From Deltaproteobacteria bacterium (lineage in GTDB: Bacteria > Myxococcota_A > Polyangia > JACPQR01), in assembly GCA_016190375.1 (NCBI GenBank), contig JACPQR010000117.1, positions 1 to 64,000 of the forward strand: a stretch of DNA of 64,000 nucleotides, in the 5' to 3' direction. Below, in pieces: positions 24,915-34,500 of this stretch (position 1 is the first letter of the stretch; each line of letters begins with the position of its first letter). A model generated the notes under the pieces. It was not told the origin of the DNA. It saw nothing but the letters and a program-made list of their open reading frames with translations, and ran no database searches. The position numbers and the translations under genes were made by a program.

Positions 24915-26126
24915 TCAGACGCACTGCTGGATGTCCGCGCAGTCGCCCAGGGACTCCAGGTTGTCCATGTCGTTGTCGAGATCCCACATGTCCTGCACGC
25001 AGAAGCCCTTCCTGATCGCGCAATCCTCGGCGGAGGGGTTGTACCACCAGTCCGGCGGCATCAGGATCATGCCGTCGCCGTCCGGATCGTTGACCTGGCC
25101 ATCCCAGAACCCGTCCCGGTAGTTCCACTCGTAGTCCCGGGCATCGGCGCCGCCGGGCTGACAGCCGTTCAAGACGTCGACCTCCGCGCAGGTTCCCCAC
25201 CGCCGCTCGTTGCCCTGCGTCTCGCAGGTCTGCCGGCCCCAGTTGCAGAACTGCGGCTCGTCGCAGTACCGGCTCGCGCCGGCGATGCAGGCGCAATTGT
25301 CGTCCTCGCCGCCCTCGCCGCCGTCGCCGTTCTCGTCCTCGTCCTGGCAGACGAGGAAGTTCTCTCCCCAGGTGCAGTCCCAGTCGGCGCCGCCCCCGTC
25401 GTCGCCGAAGGGGTTCTGGCCCTCGTCGTTCTCGCACACGACCATCTCGCCGTTCCGCTGGCAATCCCACTCGCCGCCGCCCTCGTCGTCGGGCATCTCG
25501 TTGCCGACGCAGACGTCCGCGCTGCCCTCTCGGTAGCAGTCCCAGTCCCCACCCTCCGGCATCTCGGGCTCTTCGTTGCGGCAGGTCGTGCGACCGTCGG
25601 CTCCCACGAGGCAATCCCAGCCGTCGTCCGGCAGGTCGCCGCTGTCGCCCGGTTGCTCGCAGCGGCGGGCATCGCCGCCGTTCTGGAACACGCAGTCGTA
25701 GGGACCACCGGCGCCGCCGTCGGGGATGTCGTCCTCCTCCTGCTGGCGCTCGCACGTCACCATCTCGCCGTTGGACTGGCAGTCCCAGCCGCCGCCCTGC
25801 CCTGCCTCGGGGTGCTCGTCGGCGTCGCCCTCGCACACGATCAGGTCGTTCAGGTACTGGCAATCCCAGCCCCCGAGCGCACCGTCGTCGGGCAGCTCCG
25901 GGTTCTGCTGGATGCAGCTCTTGGTCCCGTCGGCGCCCTCGGTGCAGTGCCAGTAGCCAGTGCAGGTGCAGCCTTCCGGATCGTCCGGATCGCAACACCA
26001 GTAGGGGTCGTCGGCGGGTGTGTTGACCTCATCGCCAGGTCCAAGCCCCTGGCCGAATTCGTTGGGGCACGCCGCAAGAAGCAGCGCGAGGGAGGCAACG
26101 AAGACGGCAAGGGGGCGATTGAACAT
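24915..26126 (-). CDS. Cys-rich repeat lipoprotein (upstream copy), 403 aa
   Basis: First gene of the minus-strand surface cluster. The signal MFNRPLAVFVASLALLLAAC ends in lipobox LAAC. Seven modules follow, such as GGWDCQYLNDLIVC, GGWDCQSNGEMVTC, DWDCYREGSADVC and EWDCQRNGEMVVC, joined by acidic Gly/Pro spacers. A more complex Cys region comes after them (YCDEPQFCNWGRQTC), then a C-terminal part without repeats ending GDCADIQQCV. GGAGG lies five bases before the ATG at 26126; the longer upstream frame is not supported. The module order is the same as in the downstream paralog, but the C-termini differ, so the copies share repeats while their ends have diverged. Function unknown. Confidence 0.8.
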   Translation of the reverse strand: MFNRPLAVFVASLALLLAACPNEFGQGLGPGDEVNTPADDPYWCCDPDDPEGCTCTGYWHCTEGADGTKSCIQQNPELPDDGALGGWDCQYLNDLIVCEGDADEHPEAGQGGGWDCQSNGEMVTCERQQEEDDIPDGGAGGPYDCVFQNGGDARRCEQPGDSGDLPDDGWDCLVGADGRTTCRNEEPEMPEGGDWDCYREGSADVCVGNEMPDDEGGGEWDCQRNGEMVVCENDEGQNPFGDDGGGADWDCTWGENFLVCQDEDENGDGGEGGEDDNCACIAGASRYCDEPQFCNWGRQTCETQGNERRWGTCAEVDVLNGCQPGGADARDYEWNYRDGFWDGQVNDPDGDGMILMPPDWWYNPSAEDCAIRKGFCVQDMWDLDNDMDNLESLGDCADIQQCV

Positions 26127-26314
26127 TCGGTCCTCCACCAGTTGGGAGGGTGTGGGGTGCAATCCACGTTCCGGCAAAAAACCTGCACTTCCCCAGTCAT
26201 TTCACGAGGCTGACCCCTCCCGACGGAGCACATCGGGCTCTGGGGAGCGCCGATTGCTCCGAGTGGCGACTCGAATGGCTAGACGGGATTTTCCCCAAGG
26301 ACTCCGGGCATCTG

Positions 26315-26323
26315 TGCTATACG
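26315..26323 (+). promoter_or_regulatory. possible extended -10 promoter element
   Basis: TGCTATACG fits an extended -10 (TG, one base, then TATACG). It lies nine bases before the ATG at 26332, so the transcript would be nearly leaderless. No good -35 is visible at the proper distance. Bases 26127-26314 hold only the divergent control region between this gene and the Cys-rich lipoprotein. Confidence 0.35.
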
Positions 26324-26331
26324 GAAGCGAG

Positions 26332-26649
26332 ATGCGCGTGATCTGGACGGACGAGCCGGTAGTCGATCAGCCGGGAGTCAGGCTGCACGTGGCCACGCTC
26401 GACCTCGAACAGCCGGACGAGCGCATCCACCTGGGATCGATCCGCGTCGTCGAGGGCACGTTCTTGCCGCCTCACCGGGAGACCTTCTACGGGAACGTGG
26501 ATCGCCGCCTCGGTCAGCTCGTTTTTCGCCCCGGCGTCAAGGACGAGATCCTGGCGATCCTCGGCGATCACGTCGAGCGCCCGACCCGCGGCGAGGTCGC
26601 GGCGTACGAGGCGCGGATCGAAGCGCTCTTGCGGTCCGTGCCGGGGTAG
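26332..26649 (+). CDS. hypothetical protein, 105 aa
   Basis: I do not recognise this protein. It is soluble, with no signal peptide or membrane segment. It reads as mixed beta strands in the first half (MRVIWTDEPVVDQPGVRLHV, then RIHLGSIRVVEGTFLPPH) and helices in the second half. The start is placed at the ATG preceded by AT-rich bases; frame continuation upstream would enter the control region and is ignored. It is followed after seven bases by a TPR gene on the same strand, so the two probably form a small operon. Function unknown. Confidence 0.65.
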   Translation: MRVIWTDEPVVDQPGVRLHVATLDLEQPDERIHLGSIRVVEGTFLPPHRETFYGNVDRRLGQLVFRPGVKDEILAILGDHVERPTRGEVAAYEARIEALLRSVPG

Positions 26650-26656
26650 GAGCCTG

Positions 26657-27442
26657 GTGGCGGCTCGCCGGATCGCGGTTCAAGTCCTCGCCTGCCTGAT
26701 CCTCGAGATCGGGCCCACGGCCGCGCTGGCCCGAGAGCTCACCGAGGCGGAGATCCGCGGCTGGATCGACCGCATCGTCGCGTTGCAGCGCCGCCGCCGA
26801 GCGTCGCCGGACGATCCCTCGCTGCTCCTGCAGCTCGCGGAGGCCTATGGGCGGATCGGCGATCTGCCCAGGGCGCGCTCCGCGGCGAGGCGAGCTGGCA
26901 GGTCCGGGGCGAACCCGACTGCGGTTCGCCTCGTCGACGCCGACGTCCTGCACCGCTGGGGACACGACCAGGAGGCCATCCCGATCTACCTTCAAATCCT
27001 CGAGCAGTCGCCCACGCAGACGCACGCGCTCGCCCAGCTCTGGCGGATCGCCGTCGAGCAGATCGTCTCCGGTCGCCCGACGACCCCCGAGCTCGCGGAC
27101 GCGATCGCGCGCCTGCAGGCGACGGGCGCGTACGTGCCCGACGTGTTTCACCCAGATCCCGAGGCGGCGATGGAGGCGGTCCGCCTGTCGCGGGAGGCTC
27201 AGGACCTGCTCGAGCGTCGCCGCGCATCTGACGCCATCACGCGCGCCCAGCAGGCGATCTCGCAGGACCCCGGGCTGGCCCCTGCGTTCGAGGTCCTGTG
27301 GCGAGCGTACTCGCTGATCGGGGAGGCCGACCGGGCGCTGGGCGCGAGCACGATCTACCTCGAGATCGATCCGGACGGCGCCGCGGCGGCCGAGGCGCGC
27401 GAGGCCGTCAGGAAGTACTTCCGCGATCTCCTACTCCACTGA
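26657..27442 (+). CDS. secreted TPR-repeat protein, 261 aa
   Basis: A probable periplasmic scaffold protein. The GTG start gives MAARRIAVQVLACLILEIGP, a signal peptide that would be cleaved near ALA. Tetratricopeptide-like helix pairs follow: LLLQLAEAYGRIGDLPRARS, then LHRWGHDQEAIPIYLQILEQ and a C-terminal pair around ASDAITRAQQAISQDPGLAP and LIGEADRALGASTIYLEIDP. TPRs bind other proteins, so a partner is expected, but none is indicated by the neighbours. The last 12 bases overlap the end of the convergent lipoprotein gene. Confidence 0.75.
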   Translation: MAARRIAVQVLACLILEIGPTAALARELTEAEIRGWIDRIVALQRRRRASPDDPSLLLQLAEAYGRIGDLPRARSAARRAGRSGANPTAVRLVDADVLHRWGHDQEAIPIYLQILEQSPTQTHALAQLWRIAVEQIVSGRPTTPELADAIARLQATGAYVPDVFHPDPEAAMEAVRLSREAQDLLERRRASDAITRAQQAISQDPGLAPAFEVLWRAYSLIGEADRALGASTIYLEIDPDGAAAAEAREAVRKYFRDLLLH

Positions 27443-27928
27443 TCCGCCGTCTGCCTCGCAGCCGAGCTGCCCGACGGCCAGCGCGAGATCGTCGAGGTTC
27501 TGGCTGACGCGCAGGGCGTGAGCGCGGGTCTCCTCGAGCGCCTGGGTCACGTATGCGCCCGGATCGACGCTCGGCTCCTGGCTGGCCCGGACGGACTCGA
27601 TCGCGCCGCGGTGCTGTGCGAGCTCCAGCTCCAGCGCGTCGATCGCGCTCGCCGCGAGGCTCAGTCCCTCCGACCGACACTCCGGAAGTGCCGCGAGGTC
27701 GCCGCGCATTCCACTGATCGAGCTCTGCACCACACCGGCGTACGCCTCGGTCTCGCTCCAGATCGAGTCGACCGAGCCGGCCCGCTCGGCCGCGCCGAGG
27801 TGACGGGCCGCCTCCTCGCGCATGGCGGCGATCCGCTCGGCCAGCGAGCGAGCCGGATCGCGGCCTTGGGTCCCGCACCCGCCCGCCGCGATCGCGATGA
27901 TCACCACTTTGCAGACGTGCCGCCTCAT
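27431..27928 (-). CDS. helical lipoprotein, 165 aa
   Basis: A lipoprotein precursor starting MRRHVCKVVIIAIAAGGC, with lipobox AGGC. The rest is almost entirely helical and rich in Ala, Glu, Leu and Arg, probably a short coiled coil (for example LAERIAAMREEAARHLGAAE and ALEETRAHALRVSQNLDDLA). An upstream Met at 27958 is possible but adds a poor signal region. It is convergent with the TPR gene and overlaps it by 12 bases. No family recognised. Confidence 0.65.
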   Translation of the reverse strand: MRRHVCKVVIIAIAAGGCGTQGRDPARSLAERIAAMREEAARHLGAAERAGSVDSIWSETEAYAGVVQSSISGMRGDLAALPECRSEGLSLAASAIDALELELAQHRGAIESVRASQEPSVDPGAYVTQALEETRAHALRVSQNLDDLALAVGQLGCEADGGSVE

Positions 27929-28013
27929 CGCGCGATGGGGCACCGAGTGTCGCCTCATGCGCGGCCGATGCTACCGGATTCCGCAGCTCGCCGCATCGCT
28001 GCGCACGGCTTCG

Positions 28014-28450
28014 GGTGCCGCACGGCCCCGGGTTTCGCCGTCGTCGTCGTCGCCGTCGTCGTTGACGTGGACCTTGACGGACCCCGGTTGACGCAAGCGC
28101 GGGTCGCGTCAAACGTGGGTCGCCGACGTCCACGTCGTCGTCGCCGTCAAGCTCCACGACCACTTCTAGGGTGCGTTGCACGGCCACGGGTTTCGCCGGT
28201 CGTCGATGTCGCCGTTGACGTGGACGTTGACGGCGACGTGGACGTGGACCTTGACGGACCCCGGTTGACTTCCCCTGCGGACCGCCGCGGCGAGGGCGGG
28301 TCGCGTCGAATGCGGGTCGACGACGTTCACGTCGTCGTCGCCGTCAACGTCCACGCCTACGTCTATGTCTACGTCTACGTCTGGCGAAACCCGGGACCGT
28401 GCAACGCACCCACCACGTCTACGTCTGCGTCCACGTCTGGCGAGACCCGG
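28014..28450. mobile_element. nested MITE-like hexamer-hairpin elements
   Basis: The inner element, 28170-28410, has 28-bp terminal inverted repeats matching at 26 of 28 positions. Each end reads GGTGCGTTGCACGG, three variable bases, then CGGGTTTCGCC. Between the ends are GACGTG-type hexamers in the left arm and complementary CACGTC-type hexamers in the right arm, so the whole unit can fold into one long stem. An outer element begins at 28014 with a similar end and resumes at 28411, finishing with GGCGAGACCCGG at 28439-28450; the inner copy sits inside its right arm. The flanks ACCACTTCTAG and ACCACGTCTAC (9 of 11 identical) may be a target duplication. No coding sequence is inside, and bases 28451-28536 hold only the TPR gene leader. 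Confidence 0.75.
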
Positions 28451-28536
28451 CCCCCTCGTAAGCCCTCCCCTTCCCTGTTCATTTTCGGTAGACTCCCCAC
28501 GCTTTCGCCGTCATTCCGGGGAGATCCAACGTCATC

Positions 28537-31500
28537 TTGAGCGAGGGCCAATCGAAGCTGTGCTCGCCCGTTGCGAGGCGCCTGCTCGACGCGGCGACGC
28601 GAAGCGAGTCGCTCACCATGAGCGCCCTTACGGCCCGGGGGCCGAGCCTGCGGATCGAGATCGCGAGAGGGAAGCTCGTCGCCGTCGACACCGAGGGTGA
28701 CACGGAGACGTTCGCGGACTTCCTCGTGCGGACGGCACGGGTGACGGGCGCAGGGCTCGCCGACGCGAGGAGGTGGGCCGAGGATCGAGGACTTTCCCTG
28801 TGGCAGGCGCTCGAGCGGAAGGCGGGGCTCGATCACTCGCAGATCGAGGATGCCCGTCGCGACCTGTGGGCCGAGCGGATCTGTCGGGCGCTCGAGGCCG
28901 AGCGGTTCGAGACCGGGGATCCGGCGTCCGAGGACGGTTCCGACGGACGGGACCTCCACGAGGTCCTGCTCCGAGCCGTCCTGCTCGACGGGAAGAGACT
29001 GGACCTCGTCGGCTACCTCGTCTCCCAGGACGACTCGCTGGTGGCGGAGGCCGGCTTCGACGCCGTGGCGTCGCTTCTGGATGCAAACGGCTTCGCCGGA
29101 CGAACGGTGCGAGAGCTGTTTGCCATGGGCGAGCAGACGGCGCGCGCGACGGCGGCCCTGCTCGTCACTGGCGCTGCACGAGCCCAACCCGCGGCAGCCC
29201 CCCCGGCTCCCCGTGACGGGGCAGAGTCCGATCTGCAGGGCGGCAAGGGCGTGGGCCTCGTGACGGCCTCGAAGTCCCTGGACGATGGGCCGGCGCCACA
29301 GCGAGCGATTGCCCGGCTCAGCCTGGTCGCCGGCGCGGCCTCGGCGCCTCCGCCGCTGGCCGCCCTCGAGGGGCCTCGCTACGAGGCGGCTCCATCGTCC
29401 GACGCCGACCGACTCGACGACCCGGTTCTGCCGCTCGAGGACCAGCTCGCGCTCGGCGCCGACGCGCTCGATCACGCCGCGCGGGGCAACCTGCTGGCGG
29501 TCAAGGCGCGGCTGCTCTGGGAACGGTTCGGCGCGGTGGAGGAGTCCACGCGAGCGGCGCGCGAGGCGGCCGCCCTCGTGCCTGCCTCCGCGCCGATCAT
29601 CCAGGCGGCGACGTCGGCCTGCATGCGTTCGGGGGATCTGGCGAACGCCGCCGCCTACCTGCGGGTCGAGCTCTCGCTCGCGAGGACGGCCGGCGAGCGC
29701 GCGGGAGTGCTGAGGCACCTCGGATCCGTCCTTCTACGCGCCGGGGACCACCCTTCGGCAGCCGAGGCCTTGCGGCTCGCGGCCGACGCCGACCCGAGCG
29801 ACCTCGCGACGATCGCCGAGCTCGCCGCGATCTCGAGCGCTCCCGAGGCGGCCGACCTGTGGGCCCGGATCGCCCGGTCCCGGAGCTCGGGCGACGACCC
29901 CGAAGAGGCACTCGTGGCAGTCAGACACGCCTTGCGCCTGGTGCCCGCCCACGAGGCGGCCATCGACGCGGCCGTGCAGATCCTCGTCCCGCTGGGTCGG
30001 ATCGACGAGGCCGAGCGGTTCTTGCGTGATGCGATCGCCGACGCCTCGGCGAGCGGCCGGGCCGCCCTGTACCGCCGTCTGGCCGGGCTGGGCGCTGGGG
30101 CGAGCCGGCCCGGGCTCTTCGCCGAGGCCTGCTCCCAGATCCTGCTCCGCTTGCCCGACGACGAATGGGCACGCGAGAACCTGAGGGCCGCGCTCGCCGA
30201 GCTGGGCCGGACGGGCGAGGTGGCGCAGCTCCTGAGGCTCGATGCACGGTGCGAGGACCCGGACAGGAGGGCGCACGCGCTCGAGGAGGAGCTGGCCCTG
30301 TGGCGCGCGCAGCTTGCAGCCGGGTCGGCGTCCGACGCCGAGCGCGCGGTGCACGCGGCGGCGCGCCTCCTGGCGCATCGGCCGGAGCATGCCGCCGCGC
30401 TCGAGACCGTGCGTGGCCACCTGGAGGCGTCGCGCGAGCTAGGAGCGCTCTGCGACATCCTCGAGCGCTCGACGCTCTCATCCGGATGGAGCTCGCCGGA
30501 GGCGCTCGCGACCCGGTTGATCGAGGTCGGCACGCTCGCCGAGGAGAGCCTGGGCGCCGTGCACCGCGCGCTCGGCGCCTGGGAGCGCGCTCTGCAGCTC
30601 GTGCCCGGCCACGTCGGAGCCCAGGAAGCGCTCGTGCGCCTTCGCGGAAAGGCCAGGCTGCAGGACGGGCTCCTCGATCTGGCCGAGAAAGAAGCGGCCG
30701 ATCCGGCGCAGAGGCTCGGGGCCCTGCGCAAGATCGGTGGGCTCGCGAAGGACCGCCCGGCCGACCGCGCGCGCGCCGTCGCCGCCTTCCGCGAGATCCT
30801 GCGGCTCGCGCCGGGCGACGCCGCGGCGGTGCTCGCGCTCGGCCGGCTCTACGAAGGTCAGGACGACGCCGAGGGTTCCGCGTGGCTGCTCGGACACCGG
30901 CTCGAGACCTCGCCGCACCGCGCCGAGCGGGCGCGCATCGCCGCGCGGCTCGCCGAGGTGCTGCACGACGACCTCGGACGCCTGGCGGAGGCGCGCACCG
31001 CCTGCCTCGAAGCGCTGGAGGCGCAGCCGACGGGCAGGGAGGTGCTGCACCGTCTCGAGCGCATCGCGGTCGAGGCGGGTGACTCGTCGTGGCTCGCGGA
31101 TGCCCTGTCCCGCAGGGCCGCCGTCGCCACCGGTCCCGAGCGGGCGGACCTCCTCATCACGGTCGCCGGCCTGTACGAGGGCACGCTGGCCGACGCCGAC
31201 CGCGCGATCGCGGCCTACCGGCAGGTGCTCGAGGCACGGCCAACCGACTGGCGCGCCCTGCGGAGCCTGGCTCGCCTGCATGCCGCGCGCGAAGCCGACC
31301 TCGAGCGCGCCCGCGAGGCCGCGCAGGCATTCCTCGCGACGCCGGCGGGGCGGGGCGACACCAAGACTCTCGCGCTCCTCGCCGGCGTCCGCGCGCGGCT
31401 GGGCGACGCGGCGGGCGAACGTGACGCGCTCGAGGCGCTCTGGGCGCTCGATCCGGGCGACGAGGCCCGAGCTTGCGAGCTGATCGAGCGGCTGCTCGAG

Positions 31501-34500
31501 GGCGGCGAGGCGAACCGAGCGGCGGACACGATCGAGGTGCTCTTCCGCGGGCAGGCCGACAAGGCGATCCTGCGCGGGCTCCTCGTCCGCGCGGTGGCGG
31601 CGCTCGAGCCCGGCCGGGCGGAGGCTCTCCTAGCCCGGTTCCTCGAGCGGGTGGACCCCCGGGACGGCGCCATCGCCAGGAGCGCGGCTTCGAGCGGTCG
31701 AGCGCGGGGCGATCACGCCGCGGCGGCACGCTTCCTCGAGCGAGCGCTGGTGGGAGCCGACGCAGCGGAGCGAGGCGATCTCTCGAGCCAGATCGCCGAG
31801 GAGTGGGACGCGGCCAAGGACCTCGCCGCGGCGACGCGCTGCCGGGTGCGCCTCTTGCGCATGGCACCGACCGACGCCCGCGTGCTGGACCTCCTCGAGG
31901 AGACGTACGCGCGCGCGGGCGACGCCGCGCGGCTCATCGCGATCCTCGAGGTGAGGCTGTCCGCGACGCTCGAGCGGGACCAGCGGCACGCGATCTACGC
32001 GAAGCTCGCGGCCGCGGCGCGCGATCTCGCCCTGGACCCCGATCGCGCGCTGGCGTACCTGGGCCGCTCGGTTCGCGAGGCGCCAGGCGAGGCCAGGGCC
32101 CTCGACGCGATCCAGGGAATGCTCCTCGGGCTGGGCCGCTTCGAGGAGCTCGCGGCGCACCTGGAGGCCCGCGCCGAGGAAGCGGAGAAGCCGGAGGAGC
32201 GATCGCTGTACCTGCGGCAGGCCGCCGTCGTGCGCCACGAGCGCCTCGGGGACGTCCTGGGCGCGATCCGCACGGCCCGGTCCGCGGTCCAGGCGCGTCC
32301 CGGCGACTCGGACGCGCTCGGCGAGCTCGAGCGGCTCGCCGCGAAGGCCGGCGACCACCAGACGATGGCCGCGGTGTACGCCGAGCTCGCGCACAGGAGC
32401 CCTGGCGCCCACGGCGAGAAGGCCATCCGGTACCGCGCGGGACGGTTCCTCGAAGGCGTCGGCCTGTCCGGCCAGGCCCTGGACGAGTACATGCGGAGCT
32501 TCGCGCTGGACCCGCAGATCGGCGCGGCGCTCAGGGCGATCGAGCGAATCGCGACGACCACCGGCAAGCACGAGCCGGTGGTTCAGGCCTACCGGATGCT
32601 GGCCGACTCGGCGCCCGACCCGGGCGGCCGTGCCTCCGCGCTGCGCAAGGCCGCGCAGAACGCGGAGGTGGGTCTCGGCGACCGCGAGCAAGCTCTCGAC
32701 CTCACCCTCGCGGCCTACGCATCGTACGGCGACCCCGAGCTCGAGCTCGAGATGCGTCGCGTGGCGCGCGAGATAGCCGGCGCCGACCCGCAGGCCGCGC
32801 CCGCCGCCTTCCAGAGGCTCAGGGCCGCCTTCGAGAAACGTGCGGCCGGCGCCATCGACGCGGCCGACAGGGCCCTGTGGGTGCGCAAGCTCGCGCGCGT
32901 CGACGAGGAGGATCGCGGCGATCCGCGGGGGGCATTCGACCAGCTCGCCGAGGCTTGCGCCGCCTCTCCCGAGGTCACCGAGCTGCCGGCCGACCTCGAG
33001 CGCCTGGCGGCCGCCCTGGATGCCTGGTCCGAGCTCGCACGCCTCTACGAGCGAATCATCGCAGAGTCGCTCGAGCCCGAGCTGGCGGCCGAGTACCGGA
33101 TGCGCCTGGCCCGGATCGACGGGGAGCACCTCGGTGGCTCCCGGGCCAAGGACGAGCTACGGCGCGTCGTCTCCCAGGGCGGGCCGTACGCCCAGGAGGC
33201 CTTCTCGCGCCTGCGCACGAGGCTCGAGGCGGAAGGGTCGAAGGCGGAGCTCGTCCAGCTCCTCGAGTCGATGCTGCCAGGCCTCGCGGGCGAGGAGCGC
33301 ATCGCCCTGACGCTCGAGGCCGCGAGGCTGCTCGAGGGTGGCCTCGGGGACGCCTCGGGAGCCCTGGCACTGTGCGAGAAGACGGCCGCGGCGCTCGATT
33401 GGACCTCGCGAACCGAGCAAGCGGGCGAGCTCCGCAAGGAGATGATCCGGTTCGCCGGTGCGGCCGGCGAGGTTCGGAAGCTCGACTCGCTCCTCGACGA
33501 GGAGCTCCGTGTGGCCGAGGGACCCGTCGCGATGGACCTCGCGCTGCGCCTCGGAGAGCTCCGTGAGACGGGGCTCGGCGACGCCGCCCGAGCCCTCGCC
33601 GCGTACATGAAGGCCGTCGAGATCGATCCGACCCGGCCCGAGGCGCTCGACGGGGCAGCGAGGACGGCGCGCGCGACCGGCGACACGGAGGTGCTAGTCC
33701 AGATCCTCGAGCTCGCGGCTCGCAGGAGCGTCGGCCCGGAGCGAATCGACGCAGTGGCCCGGCAGGTCGCCGCGCTGCGCGAGGCGGGCAGGCGCTCGGA
33801 GGGGACCAAGCTCCTCGAGGAGGCGCTCGCCGGTTCGTTCGACGAGACCCTCGCCTCGCTCTCGTGCGAGGACCTCGCGGCATCGGGCAAGAGCGGAGAG
33901 CTTCGACGGCTCCTGGACGTGCGCATCGCCCATGCCGCGGATCCAGAGAAGCGAACCGGGCTCCGCCTCGAGCTCGCGAGGCTCTCCGGCCCGATGGAGG
34001 CGAAGGACGACCTCGCCGCCATCCTCGACCACGATCCCGCGCACGCCGGCGCCCTGACCATGCTCGTCGACGTCGAGGAGACGCTCGGCAACCTCCGCTC
34101 GGCGGTGCACTACGCGGAGCGGGCGGCCGCCGCCAGCACCGACCGCGCCACGAGCGCCTCGCTCTTGTGCCGCGCGGGCGCCATGCTCGCCCGCGCGAGC
34201 GACGAGGAGGGCGCCTCGCGGTGCTACCGGGCGGCGCTCGAGATCTCGCCCGACGACGTCACGGCGCTCGGCGCGCTCGCCGAGCTCGAAGGCCGGGGTC
34301 GCGACCTCGGGGCCCGGGTGGGCCATCTCGTCCGCCTGGCAGAGCTCGACCCCGACCGGCGGGCAGCCCACCTCTTCGCCGCGGCGCAGTCGGCGTGGGA
34401 AGCGGAGGACGCGGGGCGAGCGCTCGCCCTCGTCCTCGAGTGCCGGGCGCTCGAGGCCGAGGCCGGCCCGCCCGCGGCCTTGCACGCCATGATCCTCGAG

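Noticed and set aside
23529..26213. An 894-codon plus-strand frame opposite the Cys-rich lipoproteins, rich in Val/Ala/Leu
   Set aside because: The hydrophobic look comes from the reverse complement of Asp/Cys/Gly codons. The minus-strand genes have signal peptides, ribosome sites and paralogy.
28014..28450. CRISPR-like array
   Set aside because: The repeats are hexamers and long inverted ends, not 25-40 base direct repeats with unique spacers, and no cas genes are near.
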